A stretch of DNA of 64,000 nucleotides, taken from Ideonella livida. GTDB taxonomy: Bacteria > Pseudomonadota > Gammaproteobacteria > Burkholderiales > Burkholderiaceae_C. A program made the position numbers and the translations under genes. Below are positions 15,004 to 23,305 of this stretch, in pieces. The stretch's first letter is position 1. Every line of letters starts with the position of its first letter. The notes under the pieces are model-generated. The model searched no databases, had not been told where the DNA came from, and saw only the letters and a list, made by a program, of their open reading frames with translations. The stretch spans positions 124,001-188,000 of the forward strand of contig NZ_JAAGOH010000005.1 in the NCBI RefSeq assembly GCF_010499455.1, read 5' to 3'.

Positions 15004-15498
15004 ATGACCACCGCCATCGTCCTCTCCTTCTGCGCCCTGCTGCTGCTGCTCACCCTGGCCCTGCTGTGGTCGAGGTGGCCCGCCTGGCTCAAAACCATGC
15101 TGGTGGTCGCTGTGGCAGGCTTCTACTTCGTGGCCGACGACACGGTGCACCAGATGTGGGGGTGGCCGGCGGCCGACCCGCTGCCCGAGCGCTTCGTCCT
15201 GCTGGCTGCGGTCATCGAGGAGCCCAGCCAGAAAACGCCAGGGGCCCTGTACGTCTGGGTCAACGCGCTGGAAGACGGCAAGCCTGCCGCCCAGCCGCGG
15301 GCCTACCGCCTGCCCTATGCCAAGGACCTGCACGCCCTGCTCAACGAGGGCATCAAGAAGAGCCGCCAAGGCGTCACCCAGATGGGCACGGCCGAACCCA
15401 AGCGGGGCAAGAAGGGCCTGGGCTGGCTGCGCCCGGGCAGCGATGAGCAGGAGGTCAAGATCCGTGACCTGCCCGCGCCGCAATTGCCGGAGAAGTGA
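15004..15498 (+). CDS. uncharacterised two-pass membrane protein of the PQQ/stator operon
   Basis: A 164-residue protein with two hydrophobic segments (about 4-22 and 28-46), then a roughly 115-residue soluble part ending in a Lys/Arg/Gly-rich stretch and a Pro/Leu tail. Within it are Gly-Ala-Leu-Tyr-Val-Trp-Val-Asn-Ala-Leu and Arg-Ala-Tyr-Arg-Leu-Pro-Tyr. I do not recognise a family. Position (52 bases after the ExbD-like gene, 2 bases before a lipoprotein gene) makes it a probable part of the same envelope machine. Confidence 0.7.
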   Translation: MTTAIVLSFCALLLLLTLALLWSRWPAWLKTMLVVAVAGFYFVADDTVHQMWGWPAADPLPERFVLLAAVIEEPSQKTPGALYVWVNALEDGKPAAQPRAYRLPYAKDLHALLNEGIKKSRQGVTQMGTAEPKRGKKGLGWLRPGSDEQEVKIRDLPAPQLPEK

Positions 15499-15500
15499 AC

Positions 15501-16277
15501 ATGGCGGCAACAGCAGCGATGGCAGCCCCCGGACGCCCGGCCGGGGCGCGCCTGCAGGGGGCCCTGCGGGTGGGGCGGAGGGTGGGCATGGCCGGGGCCA
15601 CGTTGGTCGTCGGCCTGAGCGCCTGCTCGCCTCCGCCGGGCGATGAGCTCTTTCCCCTGGGGCAGGGGCGCCACTGGACCTACCGGCAGGTCACCACTTG
15701 GGAGAACGACACCGTGGAGACCGACACGGTGGAGATCTCCGGCCATGGCAGCGAGCTGCTGGAGGACGGACAACGCGCCTTCCGCCGCCGCAGCGCCAGC
15801 GGCATGACCTACTGGCTGCGCAGCGACGAGACCGGCGTGTACCGGGTGGCGTCCAAATCCGACGTGGAGGCCGAGCCCCAGCCCGACAAGCCGGTGCGCT
15901 TTGTGCTCAAGGCCCCCATCGCCGCAGGCACGAGTTGGCAGGCCACCACCACGGCCTATCTGCTGCGGCGGCGCCAGGAATTCCCCCGGGAGATCCGCCA
16001 CAGCCATCCCCGCATCCCCATGAACTACATCATCGAGGCGCTGGGCGAGACGGTGGACACCCCGGCCGGCCGCTTCAGCGCTTGCGTGCGGGTCAAGGGA
16101 AGCGCCCAGCTCAAACTCTTTGCCGACCCCGTGGTGGGCTGGAAGGACATGCCGCTGACCACCCTGGAGTGGTACTGCCCTGGCGTGGGCCTGGCCAAGC
16201 TGCAACGGACGGAGCCCGCCAACTCCACCTTCCTTGAAGGCGGCACCGTGACCCTGGAGCTTACCGATTACCGGTGA
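15501..16277 (+). CDS. uncharacterised lipoprotein at the end of the PQQ/stator operon
   Basis: A 258-residue protein with an Arg-rich N-terminus, a hydrophobic stretch and the lipobox Gly-Leu-Ser-Ala-Cys near residue 43. The mature part begins Phe-Pro-Leu-Gly-Gln-Gly-Arg-His-Trp-Thr-Tyr, typical of beta-rich lipoproteins that often carry a lipid- or ligand-binding fold. It contains Asp-Thr-Pro-Ala-Gly-Arg-Phe-Ser-Ala-Cys and a final Trp-Tyr-Cys-Pro-Gly-Val-Gly-Leu segment. A GTG six bases earlier is also in frame; I prefer the ATG at 15501. It follows the previous gene after 2 bases. Confidence 0.75.
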   Translation: MAATAAMAAPGRPAGARLQGALRVGRRVGMAGATLVVGLSACSPPPGDELFPLGQGRHWTYRQVTTWENDTVETDTVEISGHGSELLEDGQRAFRRRSASGMTYWLRSDETGVYRVASKSDVEAEPQPDKPVRFVLKAPIAAGTSWQATTTAYLLRRRQEFPREIRHSHPRIPMNYIIEALGETVDTPAGRFSACVRVKGSAQLKLFADPVVGWKDMPLTTLEWYCPGVGLAKLQRTEPANSTFLEGGTVTLELTDYR

Positions 16278-16325
16278 GTCCCCAGCAGCACACCTGCCGC
16301 CACATTCCGCGCCCCTGCCCAGACC

Positions 16326-17348
16326 ATGACCTTGAACCGCCGCCACGCCCTGCATCGGCTGGCCCGCCAGACCACCGGCCTGGCCTGCGCCCCCGCCATG
16401 CCCTGGGCAGCCCTTGCCGGCCTGCCCAGCGCGGCCCGCGCACAACCCGGCGACGCCTTCCCCCACCGCCCGATCACCTTGTGGGTGCCCTGGCCCGCCG
16501 GCGGCGCCACCGACCAGACCCTGCGCCTGCTGGCCGACCTGGCCAGCCGACACCTGGGCCAGAAGGTGCTGGTGGACAACCGCGCCGGCGCAGGCGGCAC
16601 GCTGTGCATGCCCATCCTCCAACAGGCGGCGCCCGATGGCTACCACATCGCCCAGATGCCGCAGCCGGTGTTTCGTGCCCCCTGGATCCAGAAAGTGATG
16701 TGGGACCCGGTGCGTGACACCACCCCGCTGCTGCAGCTCTCCGGCGTGACTTTCGGCATCCTGGTGCCCACGGCCAGTCCCTGGCGCAGCCTGGAAGACC
16801 TTTTCCAGTGGGCGCGGCAGCGGCCGGGAGAGCTCACCGTGTCCACCAACGGCGTGGGCACCACACCCCACCTGGTGATGGAGGAGCTGATGGGGCGCCG
16901 GGGCCTGAGCTATGTGCATGTGCCGTACAAGGGCACCTCCGAACAGATGCTGGCGGTGGCTTCCGGCCAGGTCATGGTGGGCATCAATTCCAATGGCTTC
17001 GCCCCGCATGTGGACGGCGGACGTCTGCGTCTGCTGGCCACCATGGGCGAGCACCGCACGCGGCGCTGGCCGCAGGCGCCCACCCTCAAGGAACTGGGGC
17101 ACGGCATCGTGGCCGCCTCGCCCTATGGCCTGGCCGGCCCCGCCGGCCTGCCGCCTGCGGTGGTCCGGGTGCTGCATGACGCCTTTCGCCAGGCCTTGCA
17201 CGACCCGGCGCATGTGGCCGAGCTCGCGCGTTATGACCAGGAAGTGGCCTACCTGGGGCCGGAGGACTACGGCCGCGCCATGCGCGAAACCTATGCCGCC
17301 GAGAAGCGCGCCGTCGAGCGCCTGGGGCTGGCGCGTCCGCCCGCCTGA
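16326..17348 (+). CDS. Bug/TctC-family substrate-binding protein
   Basis: A 340-residue periplasmic binding protein of the large Burkholderiales Bug family (tripartite tricarboxylate transporter binding proteins). The signal peptide ends around Ala-Arg-Ala-Gln. Then come Pro-Ile-Thr-Leu-Trp-Val-Pro-Trp-Pro-Ala-Gly-Gly-Ala-Thr-Asp, the Val-Asp-Asn-Arg-Ala-Gly-Ala-Gly-Gly-Thr loop and the Val-His-Val-Pro-Tyr-Lys-Gly-Thr segment, all diagnostic. No tctA or tctB gene is nearby, as is usual for orphan Bug proteins. It starts 48 bases after the lipoprotein gene and may be read through from that operon. Confidence 0.9.
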   Translation: MTLNRRHALHRLARQTTGLACAPAMPWAALAGLPSAARAQPGDAFPHRPITLWVPWPAGGATDQTLRLLADLASRHLGQKVLVDNRAGAGGTLCMPILQQAAPDGYHIAQMPQPVFRAPWIQKVMWDPVRDTTPLLQLSGVTFGILVPTASPWRSLEDLFQWARQRPGELTVSTNGVGTTPHLVMEELMGRRGLSYVHVPYKGTSEQMLAVASGQVMVGINSNGFAPHVDGGRLRLLATMGEHRTRRWPQAPTLKELGHGIVAASPYGLAGPAGLPPAVVRVLHDAFRQALHDPAHVAELARYDQEVAYLGPEDYGRAMRETYAAEKRAVERLGLARPPA

Positions 17349-17463
17349 GCGGGCGCCTTCACGGCCCCCCAATTGAAGGGAGCTCCACATGGACGCGGCG
17401 CAGACCGGGCCGGGCCGCGCCCCTACACTTCACCCTCCTTCACACCGCGCCAAGAGTGACCCG

Positions 17464-18477
17464 ATGCGTCTGTCCGCCCCCCAATTCCTGAGCCTGTTGA
17501 GCCTGGGCCTGCTGAGCGCCTGCGGTGGCGGTGGCAGCGACAGCAGCGAGCCCGACACCGTGACCCTGGCCGCGGGCGACACCTTCACCTACCAGCGGGT
17601 GGTCACGCCGGAGGGTGGCAGCGGCACCACCAGCCATTTCACCGAGGCCCTGGCCAGCATCAACCTGGTCAACGGCAAGTCGACCCGCATCCACACCTTC
17701 AGCAATGGCGCGGCCGGCCGCACCTTGCAGTACGCCAGCACCGACGTGCTCAGCGGCGCGACCTATGGCAGCACCAACTGCGTGCGCACGGCCAATGCCG
17801 GCGCTTCCACCCGCACCTTCGCCGCGCCGCCCCTGGCCACGGAGCAGACCTGGACCTATGGCTATGTGGACACCTGCACCACCGGCGCGGCCGTCACCGC
17901 ACTGTCGGTGACCGGCAGTGGCCGCATCATCGCCCTGGAAACCGTCTCGGGCACCGCAGGCAGCTTCCAGGCGGTGCGCTACGCCCTCAACGAGATGGAG
18001 TTCAACAGCGCCGCCAGCACCTACACCCAGCGCAGCGCCACCTGCCTGCGCGACACGGTCATGGGCATCGTCCTGAGCTGCACCACCCGTGAAGCGGTCA
18101 CCACCGAAGTGGGCGGACCAGCCGTCGTGACCACCCTGCAAACCGACCTGATCGGCTTTAAGGTGGCGGACCATCCCGCCTCGGTCAGCACGGTGGCGCG
18201 CTTTGCCGGCGTATGGAGCCTGGACTACACCGGCAGCGACACCGGCGAATGCGCTTCGCTGCGCGTTGACGCCGACGGCCTGGTCTCAGCCACCTGCGCC
18301 AGCGACCTCTCCGGCGACTTCACCCTGGCGGGCACGGTGAGCAGCAACGGTGCGTTCTCCGCCACCACCAGCCATGGCCGCAACTTCAGCGGCACCTTCT
18401 CCAGCCCCAGCACGGCCACCGGCAATTGGTTGGGCACGGTGGGCGCGGTGGGCGCCTGGAGCGCCACCCACCGCTGA
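17464..18477 (+). CDS. uncharacterised secreted lipoprotein
   Basis: A 337-residue protein with a typical lipoprotein signal (Leu-Leu-Ser-Leu-Gly-Leu-Leu-Ser-Ala-Cys followed by a Gly4-Ser spacer). It is rich in Thr, Ser, Ala and Gly, suggesting a beta-rich extracytoplasmic protein. The last 90 residues (Gly-Val-Trp-Ser-Leu-Asp-Tyr onward) look like a separate small beta domain. I recognise no family. An in-frame ATG at 17389 would add 25 residues before the signal peptide and is rejected. Confidence 0.8.
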   Translation: MRLSAPQFLSLLSLGLLSACGGGGSDSSEPDTVTLAAGDTFTYQRVVTPEGGSGTTSHFTEALASINLVNGKSTRIHTFSNGAAGRTLQYASTDVLSGATYGSTNCVRTANAGASTRTFAAPPLATEQTWTYGYVDTCTTGAAVTALSVTGSGRIIALETVSGTAGSFQAVRYALNEMEFNSAASTYTQRSATCLRDTVMGIVLSCTTREAVTTEVGGPAVVTTLQTDLIGFKVADHPASVSTVARFAGVWSLDYTGSDTGECASLRVDADGLVSATCASDLSGDFTLAGTVSSNGAFSATTSHGRNFSGTFSSPSTATGNWLGTVGAVGAWSATHR

Positions 18478-18562
18478 GACCGGCGCCGATCTGGCACGAC
18501 CTTCGTGCCGGGTCGGCCTCCTGGCGGGGTGGTGAGCCCGGCCCGGGGGCAGAAGGGGGACC

Positions 18563-19216
18563 TCAGGCCACCTCCAGCCCGTGCTCGCGGGCGTAGCGCA
18601 ACAGCTCCACGGCCGTGCTCACCCCGAGCTTCTGGCGGATGGCCGTCTGGTAGTTAGCCACGGTCTTGAGCGACAGGCTCATGCGCTGCGACACCTCTTC
18701 CACCGTGAGGCCCTGCAACAGGTAGCGCAGCACATCAAACTCACGAGAGGACAGCTGCCGATGGGGCGCCTGAGCCGACTGGTCCGCCGCCAGCTGTTCG
18801 CTCAAGCCCGACGCCAGGTAGCGCCGGCCCTGGGCCACCTCGCGCACCGCGTGGATCAGCTCCTCGGGCTCGCTGCTCTTGCCCACAAAGCCATCGGCCC
18901 CCGCCTTGAGGGCCTGGTCCACCATGGCCGGGCTGTCGTGCATGCTGAAGACCAGCACCTTCAAGCCTTCCCACCGCGCCTGGACCCGGCGCAGCAAGTC
19001 CAGGCCACTGCGGCCCGGCATCGACAGGTCCAGCACCATCACATCCACGCCCGGGCCCTCCTGGCCCTGGGCAGCAGCCTGCAGGCCGCGGTACGCGTCA
19101 TCGGCATCCGCATGCTCGCCCACCACCTTGAGGTCAGGCTCCAGCTCCAGCAGGCGACGGTAGCCGGTGCGCACGACGGCATGGTCATCCACCAGAAGAA
19201 CGCGGGTTGTCTGCAT
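18563..19216 (-). CDS. NarL/UvrY-type LuxR-family response regulator
   Basis: A 217-residue response regulator. The receiver domain has Asp10-Asp11, phospho-acceptor Asp63 in Val-Leu-Asp-Leu-Ser-Met-Pro-Gly and a conserved Lys in Val-Gly-Lys-Ser. The C-terminal LuxR helix-turn-helix (about 150-210) carries Leu-Ser-Ser-Arg-Glu-Phe-Asp-Val-Leu-Arg and Lys-Thr-Val-Ala-Asn-Tyr. It overlaps the end of the histidine kinase gene by 32 bases and is surely its partner. Position beside a TonB-dependent receptor and the PQQ cluster suggests it controls one of them, which is inference. Confidence 0.95.
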   Translation of the reverse strand: MQTTRVLLVDDHAVVRTGYRRLLELEPDLKVVGEHADADDAYRGLQAAAQGQEGPGVDVMVLDLSMPGRSGLDLLRRVQARWEGLKVLVFSMHDSPAMVDQALKAGADGFVGKSSEPEELIHAVREVAQGRRYLASGLSEQLAADQSAQAPHRQLSSREFDVLRYLLQGLTVEEVSQRMSLSLKTVANYQTAIRQKLGVSTAVELLRYAREHGLEVA

Positions 19217-20813
19217 GGTCTGCGGTGTCCTCGAGAGCAGTCGGGTCGGGCCCGGGGGCGACCATGATGCCACTGGCAGGCAGGTCGAAGCTGGCCCGCA
19301 GGCACAAGCCGCAGGGCGGCTCGGTGGGTCGCGGGCCGCAGGCCAGCTCAGCCCCATGCGACCAGATGCGCGACTGGATGCCCGCCAGGCCGCTGCCCCG
19401 TCTGCGGGCTCCGTCCGGATCCGCCAGACCCACACCATCGTCACAGACCTGCCAGTCCAGGCGCCCGCCCTCGCCGTGGGCATCCGCCGTCCAGCCCAGA
19501 AACAGACGGGCATGGCGGGCCTGTGCATGGCGGGCCACATTGGTCAACGCCTCCTGGCTCATGCGGTAGAGGCTCAAGGCCAGCTCCGGCGACAGGCCGC
19601 GGGGGTGGCAGTCGGGCCAATCCGCCTGGCGCCCCAGCGCATCGCGCACCTCCACGCAAAACTCGAACTGCGTGGGCAGGCCCGCGCTGGCCTGCCACCC
19701 CTTGACCAGACCGGCGAGCGCCGGCACCAATTCCAGGGCGGGCACATGGCCCTCGTCCAGCGGCAGGGGACGCAGGCGCTGCAGCAGGTCTCGCACCGTG
19801 GCCTGCAGGCCTGACAGCCGCTGCCCCAGGGACTCGACCACCTCCGCCAAATCCTGCAGCCCCTCGCGCCCCTTCACCCGGGAGCGCACCCAGGCCAGGT
19901 CCACCCGCAGACCGGTGAGCTGCTGGCCCAGCTCGTCATGCAGCTCTGCTGCCACACGCTGGCGTTCGTCCTCCTGCAGGCTGGCCACTTGGCGTGCCGT
20001 GCGCTGACGCTCCAGATCATGACTGCGCAAGGCCTGCTCCAGGTGCTGCAGCACCGAAGCCAGCATGGCCAGCTCGGAGCCGGCCAGTCGAGGCCAGGCC
20101 CGCTCCGGCACCGGCGCGCCGCGGGCGATGAGTCTCACCACCTTCATCAGCCGCTGCAGGGGTTCCAGCGCCAGCTGGCTGTTGAGGTGCAGCAGGGCGA
20201 GCAGCCCCATGCCGAACACCAGGCCCACGCCCAACTGGAACAGCAGGTCGTGCAAGGCCTCGTGGCGCTCCGCGGCCGGATTGGGCCTCAGGGTCACGGA
20301 CCAGACCCGGCCGTTCTCCCGCGGCAGCGACCAGCTCACCGCCTGCACAGGCGAACGCTCCATCCAGTCCAGCACGGGACTGAGCGCCGGCAGCATCCAC
20401 AAGGAGACCAAGTCGGCATGGTCGTGCCTGGTGCCTGCAGGCGGGGTGTCAATAAGGGGACGTCCGGAGTCGTCATGCACCAGCAGCGTCAAATGCCTCA
20501 GCTCTTCCTGTGACACCCATGCGCCAAGTCGTGACAGGGCCTGCTGGTCATCCATGAGGTGCATGGCGGAGACGAGTGCCGCAAACCGGGCCAGGCTCTC
20601 GGCCGAGGACACCTCCTCATCCACCCGGTCACCCGCGCGCAGCAAGCCGCCAAGCAGCGCCACCACCAGTCCGGCCAGTAGGAGAAACCAGGCCCGGCGC
20701 AGCAAGGACCTGCGCAAGTCCAGGCCGGGGGCGAACCAGCTTCGCACGGACCACCAGAGTCTCAGGCCTTGGCGGGACAGGGCAGAAGCCAGGGGAGCGT
20801 CCTGTGATGACAT
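19185..20813 (-). CDS. NarX-type sensor histidine kinase
   Basis: A 542-residue inner-membrane kinase. It has TM1 (about 41-58), a 130-residue periplasmic sensor with no family I recognise, TM2 (about 193-210), then a HAMP-like and coiled linker. The HisKA_3 dimerisation box carries His292 in Ala-Ala-Glu-Leu-His-Asp-Glu-Leu-Gly-Gln. The ATPase domain has the N-box Gln-Glu-Ala-Leu-Thr-Asn-Val-Ala-Arg-His and the Asp-Asp-Gly-Val-Gly loop. About 35 extra residues follow the kinase domain and overlap the regulator start. It is transcribed divergently from the TonB-dependent receptor. Confidence 0.93.
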   Translation of the reverse strand: MSSQDAPLASALSRQGLRLWWSVRSWFAPGLDLRRSLLRRAWFLLLAGLVVALLGGLLRAGDRVDEEVSSAESLARFAALVSAMHLMDDQQALSRLGAWVSQEELRHLTLLVHDDSGRPLIDTPPAGTRHDHADLVSLWMLPALSPVLDWMERSPVQAVSWSLPRENGRVWSVTLRPNPAAERHEALHDLLFQLGVGLVFGMGLLALLHLNSQLALEPLQRLMKVVRLIARGAPVPERAWPRLAGSELAMLASVLQHLEQALRSHDLERQRTARQVASLQEDERQRVAAELHDELGQQLTGLRVDLAWVRSRVKGREGLQDLAEVVESLGQRLSGLQATVRDLLQRLRPLPLDEGHVPALELVPALAGLVKGWQASAGLPTQFEFCVEVRDALGRQADWPDCHPRGLSPELALSLYRMSQEALTNVARHAQARHARLFLGWTADAHGEGGRLDWQVCDDGVGLADPDGARRRGSGLAGIQSRIWSHGAELACGPRPTEPPCGLCLRASFDLPASGIMVAPGPDPTALEDTADHADNPRSSGG

Positions 20814-20895
20814 GCCTGCAGTCTGCCACTGGTGCGATCGGGAGAGATTCCCCCTGGCCGGGGCACAGGGCTTGCAGCCTTCGCCACCCTAAAAC

Positions 20896-23265
20896 ATGAA
20901 GTCCGGAGACCCCTTTTCCATGCGCCCCGTCCGATCCCTGCAGAGTCCCCGCCACCTCACCGGCAGGTCCGCCCCGCACAGCCCCCCTCCCACCTGGCAC
21001 CTCTTCCACCAGGCCTGGCGGCTGCTCCCTCCTGCACTGGGCCTGGCCTTGACCGCCTCCTTCAGCCACGCCCAGGCCACCACCGCGCAGGTGGAGGTGG
21101 TGGGCGTCAGCCCGCTGCCCGGCCAGGGGGTCCCGCGTGACCAGCTGCCCTACACCACGCATGTGCTGCGGCGTGGCGACATCCAGCAGGCCCAGGCCGA
21201 CACCACCACCGAGCTGCTGGCACGTCGCGTGCCGGGCCTGCAGGTCAACGACATCCAGGGCAGCACCTTCCAGGGTGACCTGACTTTCCGCGGCCACCGG
21301 GCCTCCGGCCTTTTGGGGGCCTCCCAAGGCCTGAGCGTGTACCTCGACGGGGTGCGCATCAACGAAGCCTTTGGCGACGTGGTGAACTGGGACCTGGTCC
21401 CCGAGGGCGCCCTCGACAGCATCAGCCTGGTGTCGGCCGCCAACCCCGCCTTCGGCCTGAACACACTGGCCGGCGCCATCTCGCTGCAGACCGCCTCGGG
21501 CCTGACCCGGCCCGGCACGGAGGCAGAGTTGGAGTGGGGAGCCTTCGGGCGCAAGCAACTGACCGTCGGCCAGGGCGGCCGGCACGCAGAAGGCTGGCAC
21601 CACCGGCTGAGCGTGCGCGGCCTGGAGGAGGACGGCTGGCGCGACCATTCCGGCAGCCGCGTCCACCAGCTGCATGCCCGGGTGGGGCGCGAGACGGCAC
21701 GGGGAGACTTCAGCGCCAGCCTGCTGTTGGCACGCACCCGGCTGGTGGGCAATGGCCTGGTGCCCTGGGCCACCCTGGCAGAGGATGGCCAGACCACGCC
21801 CGCCCTGGGCCAGGACCGCCGCACCGCGGTCTACACCCACCCGGATGAGACCCGCCACCGCCTTCAGCAGCTGGGCCTGCAGTGGTCCCGCACACTGGAG
21901 GATGGCCAGCAGCTGCAGGCCCTGGCCTATGTGCGCCACAGCCGGCGCGACACGGTCAATGGTGATGTGGCCGAGGAGGAGGAAGGCGGCGGGGCGGACG
22001 CCGCGCTCAACCAGACCACCAGCCGGCAGCGGGGCCAGGGTCTGGCCTTCAACTGGTCGGGCCGCAGCGGTGAGCACCAGTGGTCCTGGGGCGCCAGCTT
22101 CGACCACGCCCGCGTGGACTTCCGCCAGGGCGAAACCGAAGCCGCATTCAACGACAGCCGCGGCGTGGTCGCGTTGCCGGGCGCCGAGCAGGCGCTGAGC
22201 GCCACGGTCGCCGGCAGCAGCCGGCTGTGGGGCCTGCACGCCACCGACACCTGGCGGCTGTCACCGGCCAGCCACCTCACCGTGGGCCTGCGCGCCAACC
22301 ACGCCACCGTCGGCAACACCTTGGCCAGCGAAGATGATGACACCGGCGAATTTGAGGCCCATCCCCATGAGCGCTTCACCTACCGCAGCCTCAACCCGGC
22401 CCTGGGCCTGACCCACCGGCTGGGCGCCAGCGCCCCCACTCTTTTTGGCAGCGTGGCGCGCAACACCCGCGTGCCCACCGTCATCGAGCTGGGCTGCGCC
22501 GACCCCCAGGAGCCCTGCCGCCTGCCCGCCGGCCTGCAGTCCGACCCCTACCTCAGGCAAGTGCGCGCCACCACGCTGGAAGGCGGCCTGCGCTGGGGCC
22601 ACCCCACCCGCCAGGGCGGCAGCCTGACCCTGTTCCAGACCGACAACCGCGATGACATCGTGTTTGGCAGCGTGAGCCTGAACGGTCAGCTGGGCTACTT
22701 CCAGAACTTCGACCGCACCCGCCATCGCGGACTGGAACTGAGCCAGAGCCTGCCCTGGGCAGGTGCGCAGTGGTCCGCCAGCCTGAGCTGGCTGCGGGCG
22801 ACCTACGAAGCCCAGGGCGTGCTGCGCATGGGCGAGCGCAATGTGCAGGTGGCGCCCGGCACCCGCATGGCCGGCCTGCCCGAACGCATGGCCAAGGTGG
22901 GGGCCGACTGGACGCTGGGGGGCGGCTGGCTGCTGGGGGCCGATGTGCAGGCGGTCTCCTCGCGCCAGGTGGCAGGCAATGAGGACGGCCGGCTGGAGGA
23001 CGACGCCGAGGAAACCGTCTGGCTGAAGGTGCCTGGGCACGCCCTGCTGCACCTGCGCGCCAGCTGGCAGCCGGCGAACTGGCCGGGGGTGCAGTGGCTG
23101 GTACGGCTGAACAACGCCACCAACCGCCACACCGCGAGCTTTGGTGCCCTGGCCGAAACCCGCTTTGACCGTGACGGCCAGCTGATGCCAGAGGGCCGGG
23201 AAGCGTTGTTCCTGGCCCCGGGGGCCCCACGGGCGCTCAGCCTGGGCCTGCGTGCCCGTTTCTGA
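20896..23265 (+). CDS. TonB-dependent outer-membrane receptor
   Basis: A 789-residue receptor. The signal peptide ends near Phe-Ser-His-Ala-Gln-Ala. The plug domain contains Leu-Leu-Ala-Arg-Arg-Val-Pro-Gly-Leu-Gln-Val-Asn-Asp and Val-Tyr-Leu-Asp-Gly-Val-Arg-Ile-Asn-Glu; the barrel ends in Leu-Gly-Leu-Arg-Ala-Arg-Phe with the terminal Phe signature. A loop with Gly-Cys-Ala-Asp-Pro-Gln-Glu-Pro-Cys-Arg-Leu-Pro recalls receptors placed near lanthanide- or PQQ-dependent alcohol oxidation genes (LutH-like). The ligand is inferred from context only. In-frame ATGs are at 20896 and 20920; the second gives a more typical signal peptide. It is divergent from the histidine kinase gene. Confidence 0.92.
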   Translation: MKSGDPFSMRPVRSLQSPRHLTGRSAPHSPPPTWHLFHQAWRLLPPALGLALTASFSHAQATTAQVEVVGVSPLPGQGVPRDQLPYTTHVLRRGDIQQAQADTTTELLARRVPGLQVNDIQGSTFQGDLTFRGHRASGLLGASQGLSVYLDGVRINEAFGDVVNWDLVPEGALDSISLVSAANPAFGLNTLAGAISLQTASGLTRPGTEAELEWGAFGRKQLTVGQGGRHAEGWHHRLSVRGLEEDGWRDHSGSRVHQLHARVGRETARGDFSASLLLARTRLVGNGLVPWATLAEDGQTTPALGQDRRTAVYTHPDETRHRLQQLGLQWSRTLEDGQQLQALAYVRHSRRDTVNGDVAEEEEGGGADAALNQTTSRQRGQGLAFNWSGRSGEHQWSWGASFDHARVDFRQGETEAAFNDSRGVVALPGAEQALSATVAGSSRLWGLHATDTWRLSPASHLTVGLRANHATVGNTLASEDDDTGEFEAHPHERFTYRSLNPALGLTHRLGASAPTLFGSVARNTRVPTVIELGCADPQEPCRLPAGLQSDPYLRQVRATTLEGGLRWGHPTRQGGSLTLFQTDNRDDIVFGSVSLNGQLGYFQNFDRTRHRGLELSQSLPWAGAQWSASLSWLRATYEAQGVLRMGERNVQVAPGTRMAGLPERMAKVGADWTLGGGWLLGADVQAVSSRQVAGNEDGRLEDDAEETVWLKVPGHALLHLRASWQPANWPGVQWLVRLNNATNRHTASFGALAETRFDRDGQLMPEGREALFLAPGAPRALSLGLRARF

Positions 23266-23272
23266 GGCAGGA

Positions 23273-23293
23273 CCGGGCCCCACCAGGGCCCGG
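23273..23293. terminator. perfect GC hairpin between convergent genes
   Basis: Arms 23273-23280 and 23286-23293 pair over 8 bases with a 5-base loop, 7 bases after the receptor stop and 12 bases before the convergent dehydrogenase stop. There is no T-run. It probably blocks read-through in both directions. Confidence 0.45.
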
Positions 23294-23305
23294 CACGCCC
23301 ACCGC

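Noticed and set aside
15315-17390. 691-residue open frame on the minus strand
   Set aside because: It runs antisense to five well-supported genes, and its Gly/Gln/His/Ala-rich product has no domain pattern. Long antisense frames are expected at this GC content.
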